From positions 310,001-374,000 of the forward strand of contig BQMF02000254.1 of the NCBI GenBank assembly GCA_027922465.2: a stretch of 64,000 nucleotides of DNA, in the 5' to 3' direction. Below, piece by piece: positions 27,714-39,800 of this stretch; position 1 is the stretch's first letter; each line of letters starts with the position of its first letter. The notes beneath the pieces were generated by a model that was not told the origin of the DNA, did no database searches, and was given only the letters and a program-made list of their open reading frames with translations. Origin of the DNA: Turritopsis dohrnii (lineage: Eukaryota > Cnidaria > Hydrozoa > Anthoathecata > Oceaniidae). Both the position numbers and the translations under genes were made by a program.

Positions 27714-27766
27714 CCGTATTCTCTGTAATAAGTGCGGCGCTTACATCTTTTTTGAAATTAGGGGGT

Positions 27767-27816
<50 letters not shown>

Positions 27817-29174
27817 AGGACAGGGTGGCCAGTTCTGGAATTCCTTGAATTGTTCTGGAAATTTTTTGGTTCTGGAATTGTTCTTGAATCTAGTATTTTC
27901 TCGAAAAATATTTCTGTTCCCCCTTTTTATTAAGATTTGTGGAAAGATGATGTCTTAGTTTATTCAATTATTTACCCTAGATACCTTTCTTACCAGGGTT
28001 ATATTATTATATTATCTGTGTTTTATAACACTGTTTCAGACATGGTTTGGATGTTAAACTGATTGTTTTATACTAATGCTTGCCGACTGTTAATAGATTT
28101 TCTGCTTCTCTTTAGATATAGAATAGATAGATTTAGATATAGAATGTCTAGTAGAAATAGAACGCATGGGAAAGTTGTTTTTAATGAGTCTTGGCTAAAT
28201 GATGGCAGATTTAAATTATGGATTAAAAAAGGTCAGGACTGTAGTAAAGCTGTATGCTGTTTATGCAATAATGCTGTAATTGATATAACGAAAATGGGAG
28301 TTAGTGCACTTAATTCACATGCTAAAGGGACCAAACACCAAGAAAGAGTGAGAAATTATAATCCAACTGCTCCATTGTTTTTTCAAAGAAGTCTTCCATC
28401 TGCCTCCAGTGACAAGGCACAACCTACTGGCAGAATCGATGCAATGATGAATTCTGTTGCTGTTTCCCATGCAGAGATACGTTGGGTGATGAAAGTAGTT
28501 ACCTCTCATTTTTCCTATCGCTCTTGTCTGCATATGAATAGCCTACTAGCCTCCATGTTCCCAGACAGTCAGATAGCAAAATCCTTTCAGCTGTCAAATG
28601 CGCTTATTATACTTTATATGGTTTAGCACCATATTACAAAGAAGTGCTGCTACAAAATGTCAAAGCCTCGCCAGCTCATTCTATTCTTTTTGATGAAAGC
28701 TTGAATCATGATCTCCAAGATGAACAATTAGATGTTCAGATCCGTTTTTGGGATCATGAAACCACTTATTAGAGAGGGGTGCTAATTGGAGAGGGGCGCT
28801 TATAAAAACATTTTGAAATGGTCATGCTAGCTGTGAACGAGGCATTGCAATTGTAACAACTGTATAATATTTTCATGGCAACGAAATAAGATTTTTTACT
28901 TATAACTTAAATTTAGACATTTAGTCTTCTGTTTCTATTATATACAGAATTTTCGCTTTTTATTCAAAGTTCTAATTACCACCCGGGCGCTTATAAATTT
29001 CTGAGTCTAGTCTAATTTCTGTCTAGTCACTCTACAAGCGCCCGGGAGAGGGGCGCTTATAAAAATATTTTTGACTAGAAGGGATGCTTATTAGAGAGTG
29101 GGGGGGGGGGGGGGGGGGGGGGGTGGGGGGGGGGGGCACTTACTGGAGAGGGGCGCTAGTTAGAGAGAATACGG
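27714..29174 (+). mobile_element. DNA transposon with CCGTATTCTCT termini and BED-type transposase remnant
   Basis: Inverted ends: CCGTATTCTCTGTAATAAGT and the inverse of CCGTATTCTCTCTAACTAGC. Subterminal GAGAGGGGCGCTTATWA repeats lie at 28770-29160. Long G runs at 27762-27815 and 29098-29136. Inserted in the 1.8-kb TIR element. Confidence 0.65.
28144..28775 (+). pseudogene. BED-type zinc finger transposase-like protein, truncated and frameshifted
   Basis: The frame from 28144 encodes FNESWLNDGRFKLWIKKGQ, CCLCNNAV then ALNSHAKGTKHQ (C-C..H-H finger), and AEIRWVMKVVTSHFSY. Near 28575 a frameshift moves the match to KCAYYTLYGLAPYYKEVLL and HSILFDESLNHDLQDEQLD, ending at about 28773. The set resembles hAT-like transposase-derived proteins frequent in cnidarian genomes (from memory). 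The catalytic end is missing. Confidence 0.7.
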
Positions 29175-29786
29175 CATATATGTCTACCCAAAAGTATACC
29201 GTGGTATCAAAATTAAGTTTAGCAATTTTATTTTCTTCTTTTGTACAGAAAACCTGTATACAAATTTGATTGTATTACGTTTGTAAGATAGTTTTGTCCG
29301 AGTTGCAAAAGGCAAGTGTACTGTTAAGTTACATTGTTTACCCTTATTTTATGGTATAAAGGATAGGAAACTTGTCAAGCTTCTGCAACAATAAAGATCA
29401 TACATGATGAAATTGTCTTACACATTGATGGAGTTGTTGATATGCAGTTGTTTAAGGAGAAATATTAGTCGCATTTAGGTCTTATATATAATTTACGTGT
29501 CCATAGTAACTTCTCAGTCACTTTTTAACTCCACGGCAAAATTTTAAGAGAAACCTTATCATTTGACCGTGAACAACTTCATTTCATAATAAGTTCAAAG
29601 TAAGTTTTTCTGTGGTATTAAATTCAATCTTAGTATCAGGTTGATGGTAGTTATACTGTACCTATTTAATAATACATTTTTTCTCATGGTTATCAATGTA
29701 CACATAATAATTGATAAAATGTTTGCAACTTTGGGGAAATATATAGTCGCATTTTTGCGAATCTTGTTTTATAATAGGGAGCTTAC

Positions 29787-30218
29787 GCAACTGCAAGTCA
29801 TTTTTGGGTAAAAGGCCAAAGAGCATTCTTTGATGTAAGGGTCATTGACCCAAACGCTTCGAGGTATTCAACCCAAAGTCTGCAAAAATGTTACGAAAGG
29901 AACGAAAAGGAGAAGAAATCAGCATATAATGAACGAATACTAAATATCGAACATGGTAACTTTACTCCGTTGGTTTTCACTATTCAAGGAGGAATGGGTC
30001 GAGAGTGTAAAACGTTTTACAAGCGACTTTCTGAGATGGTTGCTGATAAAAGGAAGGAGCATGCATCAATCGTCACGAACTGGATACGAACAAAGATATC
30101 CTTCGCTCTTTTAAAATCAAGTCTGGTGTGTCTCCGAGGTTCCAGATCACCTTGGAATCAAAACAATGTAAAAATGACAGAAGACATCAGCATCGTTTCA
30201 AAAACGTCACACGTGTAA
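29787..30218 (+). pseudogene. Retroelement-associated C-terminal domain fragment (copy 1)
   Basis: Frame: FWVKGQRAFFDVRVIDPNA, EHGNFTPLVFTIQGGMGREC, then WIRTKISFALLKSSLVCLRG. It resembles a C-terminal region I remember from multicopy reverse-transcriptase-associated proteins of cnidarians and molluscs (QRAFFDVRVFNP..CLRGSRS). No start codon or upstream RT here, so a fragment. Confidence 0.5.
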
Positions 30219-30334
30219 AATCCGAGTGTCAATTGCTGCAATGAAGATATGTAATTGTGATTGGGAAGAATTTATTTGTAAAATGATGCAACGCAGTGAA
30301 CGGTGGTCTGCGAAATCTATATATTAATAGCCGG

Positions 30335-30370
<36 letters not shown>

Positions 30371-30391
30371 AATAACAAAACGTAAACAAAT

Positions 30392-30568
30392 ATGGCGGCT
30401 GATCCAGCCAAAGCCTTTGCTCTACAACAAAGTTTATTGCTTAACAAATATGAAGCGGAAGCAGTTACTGAGGAACAATGTATTATCTTAGAAATCTTTT
30501 ATTTACAATGCAATCAAACCAAGCACAATAGTCCAAATACAAAAGTACCAAACCGTGATTTATCATAA
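30392..30568 (+). CDS. Small ORF, 58 aa (copy 1), possible first exon
   Basis: ATG in good context (AAACAAATATGG) follows a poly-A tract. Encodes MAADPAKAFALQQSLLLNKY and EAEAVTEEQ, then less gene-like sequence to TAA. It could be the first exon of a duplicated or retroposed gene. Function unknown. Confidence 0.25.
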   Translation: MAADPAKAFALQQSLLLNKYEAEAVTEEQCIILEIFYLQCNQTKHNSPNTKVPNRDLS

Positions 30569-31545
30569 GTTCTTAGAGAGTTCATATCGAATGTTTACAT
30601 ACAATTTTTTTGAAATGAAGATGCAATGCAATGCAAACATTATCTTCCAAATGTTTTTCTCATGGCTACTCATGGCAAATTTAAACATTTAACAAATTTC
30701 CCAAGAGTGTTATGTGGCACTACAAGATCATGGCGAAAATATTAATGCTATTTGCAGTATAGGTTCCACAAAAAAGTCGTTGTTTAAAACTTTCCCTTAC
30801 TAAAAATAAATCTTTTTGAAAATAATGATAAACATTATCCCCAAGGGATTGCAATAGCAATCCTGTCGAACAACTTAAAATAGCATTGTAGAAGACACTT
30901 ACTGGAGAGGGGCGCTAGTTAGAGAGAATACGGCATATATGTCTACCCAAAAGTATACCGTGGTATCAAAATTAAGTTTAGCAATTTTATTTTCTTCTTT
31001 TGTACAGAAAACCTGTATACAAATTTGATTGTATTACGTTTGTAAGATAGTTTTGTCCGAGTTGCAAAAGGCAAGTGTACTGTTAAGTTACATTGTTTAC
31101 CCTTATTTTATGGTATAAAGGATAGGAAACTTGTCAAGCTTCTGCAACAATAAAGATCATACATGATGAAATTGTCTTACACATTGATGGAGTTGTTGAT
31201 ATGCAGTTGTTTAAGGAGAAATATTAGTCGCATTTAGGTCTTATATATAATTTACGTGTCCATAGTAACTTCTCAGTCACTTTTTAACTCCACGGCAAAA
31301 TTTTAAGAGAAACCTTATCATTTGACCGTGAACAACTTCATTTCATAATAAGTTCAAAGTAAGTTTTTCTGTGGTATTAAATTCAATCTTAGTATCAGGT
31401 TGATGGTAGTTATACTGTACCTATTTAATAATACATTTTTTCTCATGGTTATCAATGTACACATAATAATTGATAAAATGTTTGCAACTTTGGGGAAATA
31501 TATAGTCGCATTTTTGCGAATCTTGTTTTATAATAGGGAGCTTAC

Positions 31546-31977
31546 GCAACTGCAAGTCATTTTTGGGTAAAAGGCCAAAGAGCATTCTTTGATGTAAGGG
31601 TCATTGACCCAAACGCTTCGAGGTATTCAACCCAAAGTCTGCAAAAATGTTACGAAAGGAACGAAAAGGAGAAGAAATCAGCATATAATGAACGAATACT
31701 AAATATCGAACATGGTAACTTTACTCCGTTGGTTTTCACTATTCAAGGAGGAATGGGTCGAGAGTGTAAAACGTTTTACAAGCGACTTTCTGAGATGGTT
31801 GCTGATAAAAGGAAGGAGCATGCATCAATCGTCACGAACTGGATACGAACAAAGATATCCTTCGCTCTTTTAAAATCAAGTCTGGTGTGTCTCCGAGGTT
31901 CCAGATCACCTTGGAATCAAAACAATGTAAAAATGACAGAAGACATCAGCATCGTTTCAAAAACGTCACACGTGTAA
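31546..31977 (+). pseudogene. Retroelement-associated C-terminal domain fragment (copy 2)
   Basis: Identical translation to copy 1, through the tandem duplication. Confidence 0.5.
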
Positions 31978-32092
31978 AATCCGAGTGTCAATTGCTGCAA
32001 TGAAGATATGTAATTGTGATTGGGAAGAATTTATTTGTAAAATGATGCAACGCAGTGAACGGTGGTCTGCGAAATCTATATATTAATAGCCG

Positions 32093-32133
<41 letters not shown>

Positions 32134-32153
32134 AATAACAAAACGTAAACAAA

Positions 32154-32330
32154 TATGGCGGCTGATCCAGCCAAAGCCTTTGCTCTACAACAAAGTTTAT
32201 TGCTTAACAAATATGAAGCGGAAGCAGTTACTGAGGAACAATGTATTATCTTAGAAATCTTTTATTTACAATGCAATCAAACCAAGCACAATAGTCCAAA
32301 TACAAAAGTACCAAACCGTGATTTATCATA
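32154..32330 (+). CDS. Small ORF, 58 aa (copy 2)
   Basis: Same as copy 1, after the longer poly-A tract in the second duplication unit. Confidence 0.25.
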
Positions 32331-32659
32331 AGTTCTTAGAGAGTTCATATCGAATGTTTACATACAATTTTTTTGAAATGAAGATGCAATGCAATGCAAA
32401 CATTATCTTCCAAATGTTTTTCTCATGGCTACTCATGGCAAATTTAAACATTTAACAAATTTCCCAAGAGTGTTATGTGGCACTACAAGATCATGGCGAA
32501 AATATTAATGCTATTTGCAGTATAGGTTCCACAAAAAAGTCGTTGTTTAAAACTTTCCCTTACTAAAAATAAATCTTTTTGAAAATAATGATAAACATTA
32601 TCCCCAAGGCATTGCAATAGCAATCCTGTCGAACAACTTAAAATAGCATTGTAGAAGAC

Positions 32660-33345
32660 GGTTTCTACTTGTATTAACTTTTGAAATAACTATTGCATCT
32701 TTTATCGGTAACTGAATGAGAACCAGGTAATCATTATCATAAAGCAAACATTGAATATCATTAAGAAATGTGAATTGAAATTAGCATAATGTTTTGTTTA
32801 CATTTTTTTTCTTTGGTATTAATCCATTGCGTATGATGATTTCACAATAGTCTTCTCTACGTGATGAGCACCTGCGTATGTTCTACGGCTACGGTAAATT
32901 CATTACTTTTCCGTCGTAGAATGTACACGGCGGATTGGTATCTGCAACACAGTGCGTTACTTCATGATCTCCTTGAATTTCCCAATCACCTGGTTCACAC
33001 CGCAGCCGTAGAATCGCAGTTGCGTAAGCTCCCTATTAGCGACTCTGCGGGGGGGGTCTTTCTTCCAATAGGATAATCGCATTAATTGTTTTGGAAGTTT
33101 GGGTACGAAGTTGGTGAATTAAGATGATAATTATACTTAATAACAATAACAGAAAGTGTTTTAAGATGTATAAATAAATTAATTTAAATATATACAATTA
33201 AAAATGTCATCACGGATGGTTCCTACAACAAAAACAAAACTTCATTAGCGTGTTGTCATGGTAACGATAGGAAACTTTTCATTAAAAGTCTTTTCCGTCC
33301 AACTTTTTTCTGATAAAAACATTTAAATGAAATATTTACTTACTT
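32660..33345. other. Intergenic; palindromic segment and G-rich core copy
   Basis: 32880-33012: TTCTACGGCTACGG near 32880 is mirrored by CCGCAGCCGTAGAA. 33018-33039 is the inverse of 29771-29792. A GCGACTCTGCGG core sits at 33040. This is the 3' flank of the minus-strand NTPase gene. Confidence 0.5.
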
Positions 33346-33833
33346 TTAGTGTTGAAGAAGAAATTTCCTTATTCGTTTCTTCTTTTCATCGTCCCAAGGT
33401 CTCCACTGACACGCCACATCACATGCAGTTTCGCCATCTTTATTTTTAATATGACGATCTGCTCCGTGACGTATCAGGAGTTCAACACATTCGAAAGAAC
33501 CATACTGTGATGCTAAATGAAGTGGTGTGTCGTTGTAGTGATCTTGTTTGTTGATGAGATGATGAGGTGCGGATTTTATAAGCAGGGAGAGACAATCGAA
33601 ATAATTACTCCATGCAGCTACATGAAGTGATGTTTGTCCACCGTTGCTCATTGCTTCTATATCTGAACCTCTCTCTAGTAATAATCGAACAATCGATGAT
33701 TTGTTGTAAGAAGAAGCCCACATTAAAAGTGTCGATCCATTACGATCATCCCTCATCTTCACGATCGATGGAGAGATTGTGAGGTGGTGTTCGATGGATG
33801 ACACGTCGCCATTTTCGATAAGATCTCGAAGAT
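33346..33833 (-). CDS. NTPase gene exon 10: ankyrin repeats and stop
   Basis: Phase 1 entry; acceptor TATTTTAG; stop TAA at 33348-33346. Contains four clear ankyrin repeats ([17 protein letters not shown].., [16 protein letters not shown].., [19 protein letters not shown].., [10 protein letters not shown]..) preceded by a half repeat [18 protein letters not shown]. No polyadenylation site was pinned down. Confidence 0.85.
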
Positions 33834-36800
33834 CTAAAATAAATGAAAAATAAATGATAAAATGAATGAAGAATAATCGAAATAAAAATAGATTTTAAAT
33901 GGAAAGAAATTCTAAACAACTAATAATTAATAATTATAACAAATAAAAATAAAAAGTAAAACTAAATAAAAAAAGGTTTTAGAATTTATCAGAAATTTTG
34001 TGAAATGACAATGTTCATTTTGTGGGATTATCTTCTAAACCAATCAAAATAACTGACGTTTTATGATGCGCACCTCCCCCTGGTGGTACGCAGAGGTGAC
34101 GCAAGTGGACTGGGTGGTTGTGGAGCGCCGCGGATGGGTGCACCCACCACCTATGACGTCATAGCAAAACTTAATGACGTGTATCTCTTGAACTGTTCGT
34201 CACAGACATATGGTTCTATATATCATTTTAATCAGCTTTTCAAGCTCTAACTGATGGTAAATAAATCTTAAAGCGAAATGAATCTTCATAATTTCTGTCC
34301 GTTCTGGATCCGAAAATTGGTAAGCCAGATACGTTTCCAATTCAAAATGTGATCGAGCAATAGAAATATTAAATGAAGTGAATTTTCGAAATTTCCACTT
34401 GTTCAAAAGCAGATCAAGATCTGAAAATATTCTACATTCTTGCCAACCATGCTAATGCGAGTGGAATCGTTGAAAATTGTTAAACCAAAAGAATCACATA
34501 ACATCTACAGAAATGAAAACCCGATCAAAGATTTTTTTACCTTGTTGCTAAAGATATTTGTATGAGAAGTTAGAACATTTGTTTATTCAGATTCAAACAT
34601 ATGAATAATTTAAAATAACACCAGCACCACCGATGCTTACAAGTCTTCAATCCAACTGAACGACGAGAAAATAATCGAACTATACTTGGCGGGAAGAAAA
34701 AGAACTTAATCTATTGTCATTTTATTCGAAAATCTACACAGGCAGAGTTAATAATGTTCGAAACTTATATATGGTTCAAATCACATGACAAAAACAAAAG
34801 AATGACATGAAAGCAACTTGGAAGGAGAGAGGACTTCGGTTAAAACTGAAAAAACGAGGACATTTAACATTCATTTCATTAAACAGATTTATTTAAAAAA
34901 TACGTTATCACCGCTAGAAAAAAACTCCAGAGATACTATCGAAAAAATATAGTTCTCTAAAATCGAAGTTTGCATAGAGCTTAACCATCAAAATTAGCGA
35001 TAGTGGCCGAAAAGCGAACTTGTTACACGTTTTAGGGTTTAGATATTGTAAAATCGAAAACACGAGGTCTATTCGTGAAAGTGCGAAACCTTTCTAACAG
35101 CTTCATTATTTATGATTTTGGAAAAACACTCATTTTTCAAGCTTTAACGCCCATTAACGCAAACACCCTCTTCGCAATAAAGGAATTTATGAATCTCTTG
35201 TGAATTGCAAAAACAGTTTCATTCCGTTATCTAGGGTATCCCCTAAACATTGTCCAGAGGACACAACGAAGCCAAATCAGCTGAGTCAGGCAAAATTAGA
35301 CGGTTAAACGACAAGTTCTATTACAATGTATAAGATAACTTAACATTCATCACATTCTAAAGTTTTTTACAATCAGAAGATATATGGCTACAACGTACAA
35401 ATTTTGGATATTGATTTCCATGACTATAAGAATTTACATAGAACATTCACGATTCTGTGCCAATGGCTTTCAAAGATTTTCAGTACTAGTTAAAGTGAAC
35501 TTCATGAATCATGTAATTAGAGAAACAATAGATACATACAAACGAAGCGAAAGTTTATTACTAGTCAATTAATACTGTGCTTAAACAGGAATATGGGAAA
35601 GATCTGCTTCATTTCTTTTTTACCTGTTAACAATAAACATTGTTTGAGAAAGAATTTCTCAACTGGTCTCCTTTCTGTAATCAGAGAACATACTGATAGT
35701 AGAATTTCTTCATGTAATATTTGCATGAAAACACATATTCTATATTCTAAGTTTCGCAGAAAACAGAATAGTTTACGTAGCCTCATTTATATCGAAAATC
35801 TTAAGTGTAAAATTGACTATATCAAATAAATCATACATACCATCGAAAGTGTATTCTTTAGATGAAGATGACGTAGCTTCCGTGTTTGATGTTTGGCTAT
35901 TAAGAAAAAGATGAAAACATTAGAATTAGCGGAACTACTTAAACATGTAAACAAAGTACTGATGGCTAAACATCATCACAAGCACTTTATGTGAAGATTT
36001 CTTCTGTTAATTTTATAAACAAAATAAAATAAAGTATACCTTCTAACATTACTCGATGAGGACTCCTTAGGAGGTGCAGATGAGAGCGGAGAAGACGTAG
36101 TTTGACTAGGCAAGTTTGATGGTTGACTATAAAAAAACAACACCATTATATAAGCATTGTGCCAAACTTCCAAAAAAGCTACCTCATTAATATAAAGAAC
36201 AGTGTTGAGAACAAACAAAGTATACTTTCGAATAATATTCGACGGGTAATGTATCTCAGCTGGTGCAGACAGTATGCCTCCATATTTACTGATGGCGTGT
36301 ATTACAAATTTACATGTTAGTTGATTTTCTATAGTTAATTGGACTCTGTTGCCATGGAAAAGTGGATGTATGATATCGTATTCTTCACTAGCTTGCGATG
36401 TATCTGCCGACATTTTCGTTCTTGCCACTTGAAAGGAATTATCAGGATGAACCCAGGTGAGTTCTATGGAATTATCAGATAACATTTGCCCCTGAAGTTC
36501 TTGTACAGGTTCTGGCTGCATGAAGCTAAAGACACAAATGATAAACACTTTCAAATATAACTATACTAACATGATGTGTGTACGTATACTTGGATCAACA
36601 GAAAGTGTTCAGAATTCAAAATGTTCAAAAACAACAGGAACATAAATAGACCGAAACAAAACCTGAAAACGTCAAATATTGTTCCTACGGCATAACTTAA
36701 ACGAAATATTTCAGGAAATATTTCTATTTCAAAAGTTCAAAGATGATAATGTAAACTGCCTTTCAATAAATAAAGGAACAACTGAATACCGTAATGCAGC

Positions 36801-39800
36801 ATTTTCATCTGCCTTTGGCTTACTTGGCACCTCAGCTGGTTCGCTAACTTTGCAATATTTCTTGTGATGGGGATGATTTTTGTTGATTCTGATGGTAGTT
36901 ATCTTTGACTCACTGCAGAAAGAGGAAACAGTATGTGGAATCTTTTTGTCTTGACTTTCAGTCAGTAGATATGAATAAATCTCCAGAAAACTGTTGTCAC
37001 TGTCATGACATAACTTCTTCACAACATCACCCATCGATTCTCTTTCATTTCCTGCATATAATGTTTCATCATAAGGATAAGGAACAATAAGGACTAAATG
37101 ATCAGTGCACCTCGAAATCTTCTCAATAAAAAACTGCCTTTTAAAATGTTCCTTTGGGTCAATAAGGACAACAAGTTCTGAACATTCCAAGCCTCTACAT
37201 CCACTATAATCAGTCAGTACCGTTTTTCTATTAAATGTCATTTCGTTGAAAGATTGGTCATCCGAAGCGCCAGGTATGTAAAGAGTCCATTTCTTTCCTA
37301 AACTAGTCAACGCAGAGGAACACATTCGGTATTCATTTTCATCATTACATATGATCATTCGTTTCTCGTTTCTCCTTCCTGCACTGTAGACGTGGCATTG
37401 CAAAGCTAGAGACAACAAAACTGATTTCTCCAGAGCCGATAACTCTCCTTGTTGATTAAGAAATACCAAAACTGGTTTACGACCATTGATATTATGTCCA
37501 CAGTCCACACACTGTTGGAAGATAAAATTGGTTTCCACAACTGCATTTGAACCTTTATACTTCTTCTCATTTTCATTAGCGACTGAATCAATCTCGTCTG
37601 GATTTGAATGCTGAACCTGCAGGTCTCTCTGCACTGCGGGTAAGTGTGGTAAGTCTAAGGATGGTTCTGATGCTGTTTCAGTTCTTGCACTAACATTAAC
37701 AGGACTGGGAATTTTATTTGATCGACTGTGGATATTTCTTTGACAGGAATCCGATATCCGTGGTGGCTGCAAGACTCTATTTGGAAGAGAAATTCCTTCT
37801 GCTGATAATTCAATGATTTTAGATACTTGTTTGGTGGTGCGCATTGATAATGATAACGACATTACTTCCATTCCACAGTCATTATAACATTGGAAAGACT
37901 CGTGTTCAATTCTTTGGTTACCAACAACAGTAGCACGCCTTTTCTCCATTGAACGCATCGAAAATAAAATATGGGATTTGTCCAGGGATACTTCATTTTG
38001 TTTGAAGATGTTTTTCAGTGCAAGTGCTTCTACTGCATTGATGACTTCAGCATCAAGCTCATCAACAATGAGATGAAACCTCCTGCCTGAAGATTTCGCC
38101 TTCTCTATCATGGCCAGCAGCATGTTTGAAACAGTGAAAGGAATCTTTCGACTTCGGTTTTCACAAATTTGCTCAAATTCCTGTGATAGCCACATTTCTA
38201 CATCTTTACAATTTCCAAAAAGGACATTTGCGTTTCCAGTACGGCCAGCTTCTTTTATTTTCTGGAAAACATCTTCAAAGCCTTTCAGGAACAAACTATC
38301 GTTGTCAAATAAGACAAAGTATATATCTACAGGCTCTGTTGCATACTTCACTAAATGTTCGAGAAGATACCTTGTCACTACAGACTTCCCTGTGCCATAT
38401 CCACCTGTCACTATTTTCCACAGTTTCTCATAGAACACAACTTTTAACTGCTCTTCAGTCAGCCACATTAATAATATCTTTTCTGTCACTGTCCCAAAAA
38501 TGATTTTTGGCACGATTTTTCTGATTGCAAGGAAACTGAAGATGTAACTGACTCCAAGCATTATGGGTTGGAGACTTTGGTTTGCATCATCGAGTCGTTT
38601 CGGTGCGACATTGTCAATGTAGGAATGTAAATCAAGAAGTTTGTCTGCCAAATCCATTTCAAAAATATCATCTCTGTTAAGAATAAGAAGGTTTTCACAT
38701 TGATGTTCAATATTTGGTGCAGCTACTATGTTGACGTACGAGAGGTCTTCTCCAAGAAGTGAACTGAATACATAGAAAAATAATCGGTAAAAGATATCAC
38801 CAGCCTTCAAGTCTATCAGGGCTCCTTCTTCACTGTCAGCTTCACTGTAATGTACGATGAAGATGCATTGCTTCACATAATCAAACACTAGAAATTGTTT
38901 TTCTTCAGCAATTGATGATTGTTCAATTCGCAGTTTATCACAAATGTCATTAAGATCAAGATGAAGCATCTTACAATGTTCAATAAGATTATAGTCTGTT
39001 ATCAAAACTGTGTTGGGTAATTCAAATTTTGTTGCAACATCATAAAGTTTCTTTCTACACATATATGCTGGTGGAAACCTAATATTCTCATTAAGCAAGT
39101 CAGTAACATCAATGCTGAAGTATGCTGCAAAAAAGTTTCTGCATTTCTCAGTGTAGTCATCAAACGACAATTTCGTGGTGGACAGTTTACCACTAGTGAC
39201 AATGCTGACTTGCTCTGGCCTTTCTATCTTCGATAAATCCAACTTCTCATAAAAATCTCTAAACGCCGAATGGGTTAAAACTCCAGGCTTTGTGCGAAAA
39301 ACAGATGTTTCTTCTTGGCCATCAGTAACTAAAATGATGAAAATAAATTGAAAAACAAAATTATAGGCAATTATCCCAAAGCAATCACTAAAGAAGAAAA
39401 GGGAAAGAAAAACATGTTGCCAGTTTGTTTTTCAAAACTTTGATGTCATAACTGCTAGAAAAATTCATGAGTGATTTGGAAAATTCTAGAAATACGGAAG
39501 AATTTCGCAAAGTCCACAAAAGATAATGGATGTTTACTTTCCATTAATTCAAACCTTGTGTGGTTCTACCTGGGTTTTAGAAACAAACAAACCGAAAAAT
39601 TTATAAATTAAATCGAAATGTCTCATTAATGTTTACTTATGTTTTTTACGGTAGCAGCGATAGCGAATACCGTATTAAAACACCCGTGGACTCCTACTCC
39701 TCCTCCTCCTCTTCCTCCTCCTACTACTCCAGCCGAAATGGCAATTAGTCTGCGATTAGAGTCTGCGTGACTCTACTAATAACGCAATGTAAGTTCAAAT

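Larger units (their letters stand above)
26309..29745 (+). mobile_element. TIR element (1.8-kb family), copy 1, split by a DNA transposon
   Basis: Starts TATATATTTCCCCATAGGGC and ends GGGGAAATATATA, as in the uninterrupted copy at 40110-41915. 26309-27710 matches the first part and 29180-29745 the end. Inside, a segment with GGTTATTAAATGCTTGGARC is duplicated (26692 and 26950). Confidence 0.7.
29137..30896 (+). repeat. Tandem duplication, unit 1 (1.76 kb)
   Basis: Matches 30897-32659 almost base for base. Offset is 1759 before the poly-A tract and 1762 after it. Only one substitution (30849 region, GGGATT versus GGCATT) and poly-A length changes were noticed. Confidence 0.9.
30897..32659 (+). 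repeat. Tandem duplication, unit 2
   Basis: Second copy of 29137-30896, carrying the same open frames shifted by about 1.76 kb. Either a very recent duplication or an assembly artefact. Confidence 0.9.

Noticed and set aside
27697..27958. Gly-rich proteins over 27752-27830
   Set aside because: Translation of a G homopolymer.
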